Of a stretch of DNA of 64,000 nucleotides, positions 16,957 to 24,158 are shown piece after piece. The DNA is taken from assembly GCF_003710905.1 (NCBI RefSeq), contig NZ_RHHV01000007.1, positions 102,799-166,798 of the forward strand. The letters run 5' to 3'. Positions within the stretch are counted from its first letter, which is position 1. Every line of letters starts with the position of its first letter. Both the position numbers and the translations under genes were made by a program. A model generated the notes under the pieces. The model worked only from the letters and a program-made list of their open reading frames with translations. It was not told where the DNA came from and searched no databases. Origin of the DNA: Brevibacillus parabrevis. Lineage in GTDB: Bacteria; Bacillota; Bacilli; Brevibacillales; Brevibacillaceae.

Positions 16957-18129
16957 TTATTTTATCATGCTGGCAATATTCCACGTGAACTGACGCAGCT
17001 TCCAGCCCAATTTCCCTGTCAAAATGATGTCCACGCCCCATTGGCGCGTCCAGACGATCGCCCGCTCCGGCCCCAATCCGACGCAGTAGAAATCCATGCA
17101 ACTTTTATGAACGGGAGACTGCGTTCCATCCAGATCAGCGAGGATAATTTTGCTCAACCGGGCGGCTTGCCTGCTCGCTTCCTTGCACGTCATCCGGTCC
17201 GCCTGGCCGCTTGCCGGGTCGACGATGCGAGCGCAATCGCCAATGCTGTAGACGAAAGGGGCGCCAGCGACCCGATACGATTCATCCACGACAAGCTGGC
17301 CGTGTGTGGTGAGCGGCAACCCCATCTGGCGCAGCGCCGGGTTCGGCAGCAGACCGAGCGCCCAGATGCACAGACCGACAGCAAGCGTGCGGCCCGTGGA
17401 CAGACTCAGCTTGCCGTCCTGCTCGCGAATGGCTTTTGTCCCGTGCAAAACCGTGACTCCGCCGTCCAGCAAAGCTTGTTCCAGCTTGCGCGCCATTTTC
17501 ACAGGTCCTTCCGTGAAGAGGCGATTTTGCGCATTGAGCAAGTAGACAGTGACTTCATGGGGAGCGATGCCGAGGTGTTGCGCTTCCTGCCGCATGGAAA
17601 AAGCAAGCTCGGAAGCTGTCTCGATGCCGCTGATGCCCGCTCCTGCGACAGCGATTGTCAAAAGCCGCTGTCTTTCTTCGGGGCGCTTTTCCAAAACGGC
17701 CAGCCGCATATTTTGCTGCCAGGTGTTGCGAATCGTCTCGGCGGCTGCCACATCAGACAAGGCGATTCCGCCCTGCTCCGGCTCTGCTCGGCGGGCGACG
17801 CTGCCTACCGCGAGGACGAGCACGTCATACGCAAGCGACAGTTCTTTTCCGCCTTTATCTACATAATGGATCATCTTGGCGCTTCCCTGGACAGAAACGA
17901 CCGTACCTTGCAAAAATTCAACGCCTGCGGGGAAGATGGTTTTCAACGGGATGGCAATATCGGTTTGGGAGACAGCTGGCTTGAACAGCAAAACTTTGCG
18001 CAGATGGTAAGGCTCCTTGTCGATCAGGACGATGTGTGCAGGACGTCCTTTCCATGTGTCCTGGATTGCTTTAACGGCATTGATTCCGGCATAGCCGCCA
18101 CCGACTACGACTACAGTCATTTCTTTCAT
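16957..18129 (-). CDS. NAD(P)/FAD-dependent oxidoreductase (type II NADH dehydrogenase-like)
   Basis: A 390-residue flavoprotein of the pyridine nucleotide-disulfide oxidoreductase group. The N-terminal FAD motif is VVVVGGGYAGINAVKAI, the second nucleotide-binding site is TIAVAGAGISGIETASELA, and the FAD-closing motif is PFVYSIGDCARI. No CxxxxC redox-active disulfide is seen, which fits NDH-2 and related quinone reductases. It is first in an operon with the ECF41 sigma gene, matching the known pairing of ECF41 sigma factors with oxidoreductases, and is thus the probable target of that sigma. GAGGAG precedes ATG 18129. Confidence 0.85.
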   Translation of the reverse strand: MKEMTVVVVGGGYAGINAVKAIQDTWKGRPAHIVLIDKEPYHLRKVLLFKPAVSQTDIAIPLKTIFPAGVEFLQGTVVSVQGSAKMIHYVDKGGKELSLAYDVLVLAVGSVARRAEPEQGGIALSDVAAAETIRNTWQQNMRLAVLEKRPEERQRLLTIAVAGAGISGIETASELAFSMRQEAQHLGIAPHEVTVYLLNAQNRLFTEGPVKMARKLEQALLDGGVTVLHGTKAIREQDGKLSLSTGRTLAVGLCIWALGLLPNPALRQMGLPLTTHGQLVVDESYRVAGAPFVYSIGDCARIVDPASGQADRMTCKEASRQAARLSKIILADLDGTQSPVHKSCMDFYCVGLGPERAIVWTRQWGVDIILTGKLGWKLRQFTWNIASMIK

Positions 18130-18162
18130 GGAGATCAGCTCCTCGCTGCGATTTGACCATAT

Positions 18163-18189
18163 AACGAGGCGGGGTCAATTTTTGTGACG
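18163..18189 (-). promoter_or_regulatory. Candidate ECF41-dependent promoter
   Basis: On the minus strand CGTCACA (18189-18183) and CGTT (18166-18163) are separated by 16 bases. The reported ECF41 consensus is TGTCACA, about 16 bases, CGTC, so this site differs at two positions. It lies 34 bases before the oxidoreductase start codon. Confidence 0.65.
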
Positions 18190-18236
18190 CAGCAATCAGA
18201 AGTTTTTTTCGGAAAAGGGCGATTCGGCGAAAAAGT

Positions 18237-18264
18237 TTGTGCTTCAAACAAGTTTTGATAGAAT
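18237..18264 (+). promoter_or_regulatory. Possible promoter of the acetyltransferase gene
   Basis: TTGTGC at 18237-18242 and TAGAAT at 18259-18264 with a 16-base spacer resemble a sigma-A promoter. It lies about 90 bases before the start codon. Confidence 0.4.
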
Positions 18265-18354
18265 GAAAGAGTCGTGGAAAGGATTTCCTGACTTTCTAGC
18301 GAGGAGCCTTTTGGCGAACAGAGAGACAGCGATGTTTTTGGGAGGATGGAAAGA

Positions 18355-19095
18355 ATGGCATACAAGGTGTATACACAAGCAGAACGTCCTGATTTGAACG
18401 ATCAGATGGCCGAAGTGCTCGCTGCCAGCTGGTCTACCTTCATGCTGCATGACGAAGTGGCCGACCAGCACTACGATCGGCTGGAAGAGTGGTTTGCTTC
18501 TTTTCAATATTTGTTGACCGATGAAAACGACAAGGTAATGGCCGTGGGCAACTCGATTCCTTTTTACTGGGACGGCACGCTGGAAGGAATGCCGAAGGGC
18601 TGGGGAGACGTCTTCCTGCGCGGGATTGAAGGACACGCCCAAGGCCAGAAGCCAAACACATTGTCGGCGCTTTCGATTTCAATCGACCCTGCGCATCGCG
18701 GTCTTGGACTGAGTCGTCACATGGTGGCGGCGATGAAAGACATTGCGAAGCAAAACGGGCTGGAATATATGGTGGCGCCTGTTCGCCCATCGCTCAAGCA
18801 CAAGTATCCGTTGACCCCGATGGAAAACTACATCGAATGGAAGACGGAAGAGGGCGCTCCTTTTGATCCGTGGGTTCGCACGCATTGGAAGATGGGGGCG
18901 AAAATCATGAAAGTGGCGTCGGAATCCATGTCGATCGTGGGAAGCATTGCCAACTGGGAGGAATGGACAGGCTTGAAGTTCCCTGAGTCCGGCACGTATA
19001 TCATTCCGGACGCGCTTGTCCCTGTGCGGATGGATGTGGAGAAAAACGAGGCCAAGTACGTAGAGCCGAATATTTGGATGCAGCATTTTCTGTAA
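18355..19095 (+). CDS. GNAT-like N-acetyltransferase
   Basis: A 246-residue protein with a GNAT-type acetyl-CoA region: LSALSISIDPAHRGLGLSRH contains the R-G-x-G-x-S pyrophosphate loop (motif A), followed by the MVAAMKDIAKQNGLEYM helix and strand. The flanking parts resemble a family of larger GNAT-like proteins (WDGTLEGMPKGWGDVF, YPLTPMENYIEWKTEEG) whose acceptor is unknown. ATG 18355 is chosen because GGGAGG lies nine bases upstream; an ATG at 18346 overlaps that site. A terminator follows, so it is probably transcribed alone. Confidence 0.72.
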   Translation: MAYKVYTQAERPDLNDQMAEVLAASWSTFMLHDEVADQHYDRLEEWFASFQYLLTDENDKVMAVGNSIPFYWDGTLEGMPKGWGDVFLRGIEGHAQGQKPNTLSALSISIDPAHRGLGLSRHMVAAMKDIAKQNGLEYMVAPVRPSLKHKYPLTPMENYIEWKTEEGAPFDPWVRTHWKMGAKIMKVASESMSIVGSIANWEEWTGLKFPESGTYIIPDALVPVRMDVEKNEAKYVEPNIWMQHFL

Positions 19096-19149
19096 GCGCG
19101 CACAGGCTGTTGCATTGCGAGGAATTGCCAGATCAGATTTGTGTAAAGG

Positions 19150-19179
19150 AGAGCCGCTTTGTCGAGGCTCTTCTTTTTT
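19150..19179 (+). terminator. Terminator
   Basis: AGAGCC (19150-19155) pairs with GGCTCT (19166-19171), followed by TCTTTTTT. It closes the GNAT-like gene. Confidence 0.75.
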
Positions 19180-19257
19180 GGGTACTTTTTGGCTCCGGAC
19201 TTGCGCCTTTTGGTATTTTGTCGTGTTTGTTCTATATATTTTTTATTTTACGCCAAA

Positions 19258-19269
19258 GGAATATATTCC
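19258..19269. promoter_or_regulatory. Perfect palindrome GGAATATATTCC upstream of the first quorum-sensing receptor
   Basis: A 12-base perfect palindrome lies 64 bases before the receptor start codon, next to AT-rich promoter-like sequence (TATATT near 19286). The second receptor gene has GGAATATATTTA at a similar distance, so it is a candidate operator for these regulators. Confidence 0.5.
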
Positions 19270-19333
19270 CATTTTTCTAGTCGTGTTATATTATAAAAAA
19301 TATAAAAGATAAAAATTTTTTAGGGGGATCTCA

Positions 19334-20593
19334 ATGCTCACCGAAGAAATTGGAGAATTGCTCCTTGCCTATCGACAGCGGGAAAATATATCGTTAAGCG
19401 AGCTTGCAGAACGAACGGGTATTAGCAAAACAGCACTTTCCAGAATGGAGTCAGGAGCAACCAAGCGGCCAGGTTTTTCCCAGTGGAAGAAGATCGCAAG
19501 TGCTCTGAAAATTCCGTATGTCGATGTTATCTCCGTCTATTTAAGTACAACCGAAAGACCTGCATCGATTCAGTTGTTGTTGAACGAAGCTATTTCGCTT
19601 AACAGCCAGGCTCTCGTGCGCAAAGCGGCTCAGAAGCTGCTCGACACACCGAAAATGGATACTTTTCTTGCGCTGGACTACCTTCATCAACTGGCAAAAG
19701 AAACAGAGGACTCATCGACTAAATTGGCCTTGCATGAGGTGATGATCGAGTTTACGAGAAAACGCGGCATCCCTTTCTATCTGGCGAAGAATCTCTACGC
19801 GCGTTATTTGCTCGAACGGGATGATTTTTCCCGCTTTGAAGAAACTTTTCAGCGAGGAATGGAATTGTTGCACTATATCGACCTGCTGCAACCGTTAGAG
19901 CGCATCGACTACTATTACCGGATGGGCGTCCACGCTTATATTTTGGATTATTACAGCGAAAGCATTGAACTGTGCGGAAAGGCGTTGATGGAAGACAGGA
20001 CAAACGACAGCAGGCAAAAAGCTTCAGCGTTAATCTCTGTCGTGAACGCTTATTTGCGCCTTGGATATTTGATTTTGGCTGAGCAATATTTGGAATTATA
20101 CGAAAAAAGTGAATATGCGGATTTCCGAAAGAAGCATTTGCGGGCGCTGCTGCATGCGAAAAAAGGAGAATACGACCAAGCGATTGCGCTGTATAACGAG
20201 TGCTTGCATGAAGCAAAGCCGTCTGAGCGCATTACGATTGCCAGCGATCTATTGGACGTATACTTCGAAACGGAACAAAATGGTGCGATTCAAGAGCTGA
20301 TCGCTACTGAAGACACCTTTTTGTCGGTGGACACCCATCCTAACCGAATTAAACATGCAGCCAGATACTTTAAACGAAAAGGCATTTGCTTGATCTCAAT
20401 GGAGCTGGAGGAGGAAGGGATCGACAGTCTCACACAAAGTATTGCATTTTATCGACAAATTGGAGCGGCGGCAAAGATGGTTGAGGGATTTGAGACGATT
20501 TTTAAGTACCATCTAGCAAATAGAAAGGATGTATCTTTCGAGACCGTGGAAAATATCGCGGAAATTTTCCGTGCTAGTTTAGTAAAAGAATAG
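19334..20593 (+). CDS. RRNPP-type pheromone receptor/transcription regulator (XRE HTH plus TPR), system 1
   Basis: A 419-residue regulator. An XRE-type helix-turn-helix spans about residues 5-60 (ISLSELAERTGISKTALSRM), followed by a long all-helical region with TPR-like repeats (LLHAKKGEYDQAIALYNECL; FVSVDTH-type helices to the end). This is the architecture of PlcR/Rgg/AimR/AloR receptors, which bind an imported processed peptide and change DNA binding. A 43-codon secreted-peptide gene starts 14 bases after its stop codon, the standard receptor-pheromone arrangement. AGGGGG precedes ATG 19334. The protein is probably autoregulated through the palindrome at 19258. Targets beyond its own operon are unknown. 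Confidence 0.8.
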   Translation: MLTEEIGELLLAYRQRENISLSELAERTGISKTALSRMESGATKRPGFSQWKKIASALKIPYVDVISVYLSTTERPASIQLLLNEAISLNSQALVRKAAQKLLDTPKMDTFLALDYLHQLAKETEDSSTKLALHEVMIEFTRKRGIPFYLAKNLYARYLLERDDFSRFEETFQRGMELLHYIDLLQPLERIDYYYRMGVHAYILDYYSESIELCGKALMEDRTNDSRQKASALISVVNAYLRLGYLILAEQYLELYEKSEYADFRKKHLRALLHAKKGEYDQAIALYNECLHEAKPSERITIASDLLDVYFETEQNGAIQELIATEDTFLSVDTHPNRIKHAARYFKRKGICLISMELEEEGIDSLTQSIAFYRQIGAAAKMVEGFETIFKYHLANRKDVSFETVENIAEIFRASLVKE

Positions 20594-20607
20594 GGAGGTA
20601 GAGTGCC

Positions 20608-20739
20608 ATGAAAAAATGGTTGCCTGGATTCGCTGCTTTCATTTTTCTCTTCACCATTACCCAAATACAATACATGCCGCAGCATGCTGATCCTGATTGG
20701 GTGAAATTTGTCATCACATTCGCGGACCCCGATTGGTAA
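20608..20739 (+). CDS. Candidate signalling propeptide, system 1 (C-terminal ADPDW)
   Basis: A 43-residue secreted precursor. It has a basic start (MKKW), a hydrophobic core (FAAFIFLFTITQI) and a short polar tail. The pentapeptide ADPDW occurs twice, at residues 27-31 and again as the last five residues, 39-43. GGGAGG overlapping the receptor stop codon is a strong ribosome site nine bases upstream. By analogy with Phr, PapR, AimP and AloP, the tail would be cut outside the cell and re-imported by an oligopeptide permease to act on the upstream receptor. The doubled motif could yield two copies of one signal. The mature length is not known. Confidence 0.78.
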   Translation: MKKWLPGFAAFIFLFTITQIQYMPQHADPDWVKFVITFADPDW

Positions 20740-20802
20740 AAATAACTGTTTGCCAAGCGCTGCAAAAGCCTCTTTTTTCAGAAACAAACAAAGAAACAGC
20801 CG

Positions 20803-20843
20803 AAAAAAACGAGCCGTAGAATCACTTCTATGACTCGTTTTTC
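20803..20843. terminator. Bidirectional terminator
   Basis: AAAAACGAG (20805-20813) plus TAGAA (20817-20821) pair with TTCTA (20826-20830) and CTCGTTTTT (20834-20842). It separates the receptor/pheromone operon from the convergent DDAH gene. Confidence 0.85.
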
Positions 20844-20880
20844 ATTTGGAGAAACCAGTTTCCGAACGGTTGCGAGAAAA

Positions 20881-21756
20881 CTACACCCGCTCAACCGGAG
20901 AAGTCAGGCAAGTAGGGCCGCCCGTGCCTTTATACGAGATTTCATGACCCTCGTACTCGTACACCGTAGCGCCCGCTTTTTGCAGCAGCTCTTTTGTGAT
21001 CGGATTGCCCGCTACGACCATGCACAGGCGAGGGGCGAGCGCGAGGACGTTGCTGCCCAGGTTATCGTATTCGTTGTCGGGAACTTCAATCAGTTCAATG
21101 CCTCTGTCGATGAGCAGCTGACGGAAGAAAACAGGCATCAGCTTGGAATAGACGACGGCGAGATCGTGGTCAACCATGCTGATAATCGACATCAGGTGCA
21201 GGCACTCCGCCGGGCCGCGGTCGTATGGCAGCGGAACGACGATGATTTCTTCCGTGAAATCTTTGACCATCTCCGTAATTTGCGCGATCGCCGCCTGGTT
21301 GGTGCGGAAGCCTAGCCCGATGGCGAGCGTTTTTTCGTCCAGCCAGACGAGGTCGCCACCGTCGGAGCGGGCATCGCCTGTCAACTGTCCGAGAATCGGA
21401 ATGTTGTTTGCTTGCAAAAAGTCTTTGTATACTTCTGCTTCACCCTGGCGCAGCTCTTTGCCGGATTTGAGGATGATCGCCCCTTTGGACGTGAACTTCA
21501 CCGGATCATGGGCGTAGATGGAATCGAGTCCGGTTTTGTCCGATTGCGGGAGATGCAGGACGTTTTCCACATGCTCTTGCAAAATGGCTTCGAACTTCTC
21601 GTACTCGTGCAAAGCTTTGTCCCAATCAGGACGGTCTGTATAGTTAAAGGTTTTCCACGATTCTTCGAGGTGGGCCTGGCTGATAAAAGCTTCACGGGGA
21701 TGCTTGATGATGACTGTCTTCATCTTTTTGACCATGGATTGGCTGCCTTGGAACAT
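20881..21756 (-). CDS. Dimethylarginine dimethylaminohydrolase / amidinotransferase family protein
   Basis: A 291-residue guanidino-modifying enzyme. Family residues are visible: GDARSDGGDLVWL (substrate-binding acidic loop), ECLHLMS with probable catalytic His187, and GTGGPTCLTSP with probable nucleophile Cys283 at the C-terminus. DDAHs hydrolyse methylated arginines to citrulline and an amine; related members act on arginine or agmatine, so exact substrate is open. AAAGGGAGG precedes ATG 21756. It is divergent from an IclR regulator gene, the likely controller, with a GGAA/TTCC palindrome at 21772-21786 near its transcription start. Confidence 0.8.
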   Translation of the reverse strand: MFQGSQSMVKKMKTVIIKHPREAFISQAHLEESWKTFNYTDRPDWDKALHEYEKFEAILQEHVENVLHLPQSDKTGLDSIYAHDPVKFTSKGAIILKSGKELRQGEAEVYKDFLQANNIPILGQLTGDARSDGGDLVWLDEKTLAIGLGFRTNQAAIAQITEMVKDFTEEIIVVPLPYDRGPAECLHLMSIISMVDHDLAVVYSKLMPVFFRQLLIDRGIELIEVPDNEYDNLGSNVLALAPRLCMVVAGNPITKELLQKAGATVYEYEGHEISYKGTGGPTCLTSPVERV

Positions 21757-21771
21757 AGTTGCCTCCCTTTA

Positions 21772-21786
21772 TTCCGTATTATGGAA
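21772..21786. promoter_or_regulatory. Candidate IclR operator
   Basis: TTCCGTATTATGGAA is a 15-base near-palindrome (arms TTCCGTA and TATGGAA, one mismatch) located 16 bases before the DDAH start codon in the region shared with the divergent IclR gene. Short TTCC/GGAA palindromes are common IclR-family sites. Confidence 0.4.
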
Positions 21787-21960
21787 TATTGTTCATATTT
21801 CGAAAAATCACTCTAAGTGTACACATTCTGATTTTGGACTGTCAATCGCTATTCCGCGCCAGATGCGGGGATTTGTGTAAAATTTTTTGCGATTCACAAA
21901 ATTGTAGCAAGTAGTTTAAGATATGAGATAGACGAGAACATAGAAAAAGGGGAAATGACA

Positions 21961-22695
21961 GTGATTCAATCGTTTGATCGGGCGATGGCGATTGCGACGG
22001 CACTTGCGTCGGACGAGCATAGAAAGTGGTGGACCATCAACGATTTGGCGAAAGAATGCCAGCTTCCGGTGAGTACGACTTATCGCCTCCTGTACACTTT
22101 GATGAATCACGATTTGGTGGAGCACGATGCGGCGACGAAGCAGTACACGTTGGGAATCAGGTGGATGGAGTTTGGACTTCGCGTCCTGGATCGGATCGAT
22201 TATCGCAAAGTGATCAAACCGATGATTGAGGAGCTGGCCAGAGAAGTCGAGGAAAGCGTTTATTTCAGCCAGCCGAGCGGTTTGGAGTCGATCGTGGTCG
22301 ATCGAGTGGACAGCCAGCACAATATTCGCATCTACGATCAGCTTGGCTTGCGCATCCCGATGCACATCGGTGCAGCGAACAAGGTCGTTTTGGCGCACAT
22401 GCCAGAGGAGGAAGCGAGGCAGACCGTGCTTCAGCTCGTCGGCGAGGAGGAGACGCCTGCATTTATGGAGAAGCTGGCCCAGATTCGCAAGGCTGGTTAC
22501 GCGGTGAGTTTTGCGGAACGGACAGAGAATACAGCTTCTGTTGCCTCTCCGATTTTTGATTATACGCAAAAAGTAATCGGTGCTCTCAGCATCGGAATCG
22601 TCACCTTTGATTTGAAAGAAGAGCGGTTGAACTATTTGATCGAGCGCGTGCAGGATGCTGCCCACAAAACATCGCAGCGGCTGGGGAGCATATAA
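21961..22695 (+). CDS. IclR family transcriptional regulator
   Basis: A 244-residue regulator. The winged helix at about residues 1-70 contains WTINDLAKECQLPVSTTYRL, and the C-terminal IclR effector domain includes VDRVDSQHNIRIYDQLGLRI, MHIGAANKVVLAHMPE and the late SPIFDYTQKVIGALSIG. GTG 21961 is taken as start because AAGGGG is eight bases upstream; the ATG at 21955 leaves only two bases. The gene is divergent from the DDAH gene, so a guanidino compound or its breakdown product is a reasonable ligand guess. Confidence 0.85.
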   Translation: MIQSFDRAMAIATALASDEHRKWWTINDLAKECQLPVSTTYRLLYTLMNHDLVEHDAATKQYTLGIRWMEFGLRVLDRIDYRKVIKPMIEELAREVEESVYFSQPSGLESIVVDRVDSQHNIRIYDQLGLRIPMHIGAANKVVLAHMPEEEARQTVLQLVGEEETPAFMEKLAQIRKAGYAVSFAERTENTASVASPIFDYTQKVIGALSIGIVTFDLKEERLNYLIERVQDAAHKTSQRLGSI

Positions 22696-22756
22696 TTTTT
22701 CTTCGGTCCATATAATGGAAAATTTTCTGCGATATGAAAATAGCAACGTCTTTTTC

Positions 22757-22796
22757 AAGGCCGTCAGCTCGGGAAATCGGGAAACGGCCTTTCTTG
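22757..22796 (+). terminator. Terminator of the IclR gene
   Basis: AAGGCCGT (22757-22764) pairs with ACGGCCTT (22784-22791), followed by TCTT. Confidence 0.7.
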
Positions 22797-22874
22797 ATCG
22801 GCGAACTTGTATAATTGCTTCCAAAACTTTACATAGTAAAATGAAGAAAGGCATAGAGCAGGGGGCACAAGTGG

Positions 22875-23597
22875 GTGGAGCTGTTCAGTGAAAGCTTGAT
22901 CGTGATCGGGCGGGTTTGCTCGATTTTGCCGCTATTGTTGATTGTGACGCTATTCATGGGAAAACGCTCGATTGGCGAGCTGCCTGTTTTTGATTTTATG
23001 GTGATCATCACGTTAGGCTCTGTGGCAGGGGCCGATATCGCCGAACCGAACGTCCACCATATCCCCATAGCTGTAGCGATTGTGACATTGGGCGTGCTGC
23101 AACGAATCGTGTCGCAATGGTCGGTCGTTTCCAGGCGCTTTGGAAAAATGGTCACGTTTGAGCCGACGGTTGTTTATTACAACGGCGAGTTTCTCGTCGA
23201 TCAGCTGAAAAAAATCCGCTATTCCCTCGACAACGTGCTGCAAATGCTGCGGGAAAAAGATATTTTCGATCTCGCCGAGATTGATATGGCGATTATCGAG
23301 GCCAACGGGCGTTTGACGGTCTTGAAAAAATCGGCACAGCAGACCGTGACGAGACAAGATTTGCAAATCAAGACGGCTTCGACAGGCATTTCCTTGCCTG
23401 TGATTATCGAGGGGAAAATATGCGCAGAAGTGTTGACCTATCGCGAGCGGGATGAAAACTGGCTTTTGCAGGAGCTACATAAAAGCGGCGTCGCGGTTGA
23501 GCAAGTATTTTTAGCTACATTGAACCGGCAAAACGATTTGCTGTTTTTTGAAAAACATCCGAAGAACGAGCAACAAGTGCCGCCCGTTCATCATTAG
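22875..23597 (+). CDS. DUF421 membrane protein (YetF/YdfR-like)
   Basis: A 240-residue protein with three N-terminal membrane helices (VCSILPLLLIVTLFMGKRSI, FDFMVIITLGSVAGA, PIAVAIVTLGVLQRIVS). Two soluble beta-alpha DUF421 modules follow, starting near residue 90 (PTVVYYNGEFLVDQLKKIRY) and containing LREKDIFDLAEIDMAIIEAN. Bacillus members such as YetF are linked to spore or membrane stress phenotypes, but the biochemical role is undefined. GTG 22875 is the start; GGGGGC lies upstream. It appears monocistronic. Confidence 0.85.
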   Translation: MELFSESLIVIGRVCSILPLLLIVTLFMGKRSIGELPVFDFMVIITLGSVAGADIAEPNVHHIPIAVAIVTLGVLQRIVSQWSVVSRRFGKMVTFEPTVVYYNGEFLVDQLKKIRYSLDNVLQMLREKDIFDLAEIDMAIIEANGRLTVLKKSAQQTVTRQDLQIKTASTGISLPVIIEGKICAEVLTYRERDENWLLQELHKSGVAVEQVFLATLNRQNDLLFFEKHPKNEQQVPPVHH

Positions 23598-24070
23598 GGG
23601 GAGGGGTAAGGCTCGCTGCGGGTACAGCCGGGATACGTGTGAAAACGGGTCATGTGATGGTGAAAAAATCAACGCTATGACCCCAGCAATTAAACAGGTA
23701 CTGACATTGCTCATTCAAGTGGCTTCCGCCATACTCACTTCTTCCCGTCTCCCCATAGTTTAGGTAGGTTCAGTGTGTATTATATTGATCCAAAATATCG
23801 CGTATGGCTGCATCAATCTTCTGAGAAGTTACGGCGGTTTACAAATGAGGATTTCGATCTTTCGTAGAAACACGAGCGTATCCTATCTTCACCTTGTTAC
23901 TCCCTTCGACATTCTATTGCAAAGAGTATATCAATGAATTGAAATGTTTCAAAAAAAGCACACTTTATGACATGTTGAGAGAAGCAGATTTCCAATGTGT
24001 CATAAAGTGTGCTTTTTGACAGGTAGCTCAAAGCAAATTGTGGTACCTGAGTGCTAAGTAGCGCTGTATA
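23598..24070. other. Gene-poor region with a 30-codon coding relic and a large hairpin
   Basis: No intact gene is convincing here. At 23775-23867 a GTG-started frame reads like the end of a protein (YYIDPKYRVWLHQSSEKLRR) with no ribosome site, so it may be a remnant. A perfect 20-base inverted repeat lies at 23953-24017. The sequence becomes AT-rich from about 23.9 kb, marking the edge of a possible acquired island. Confidence 0.4.
23953..24017. repeat. Perfect 20-bp inverted repeat, hairpin with 25-base loop
   Basis: AAAAAGCACACTTTATGACA (23953-23972) is the exact reverse complement of 23998-24017. Flanking A and T runs would allow it to act as a bidirectional terminator. The long perfect arms and position at an island edge also fit a miniature mobile-element relic. 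Confidence 0.65.
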
Positions 24071-24082
24071 GGAATATATTTA
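24071..24082. promoter_or_regulatory. GGAATATATTTA, second copy of the receptor-upstream motif
   Basis: This site matches the palindrome at 19258 in 10 of 12 positions and lies 76 bases before the second receptor gene, supporting a shared type of operator for the two regulators. Confidence 0.5.
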
Positions 24083-24158
24083 CAAAAAATCAAAATATCG
24101 TAAAATAAAAGAAGTTATACGTTTCTTGTGTATATGACTAAGGAGGAGTTCTTTTCGT

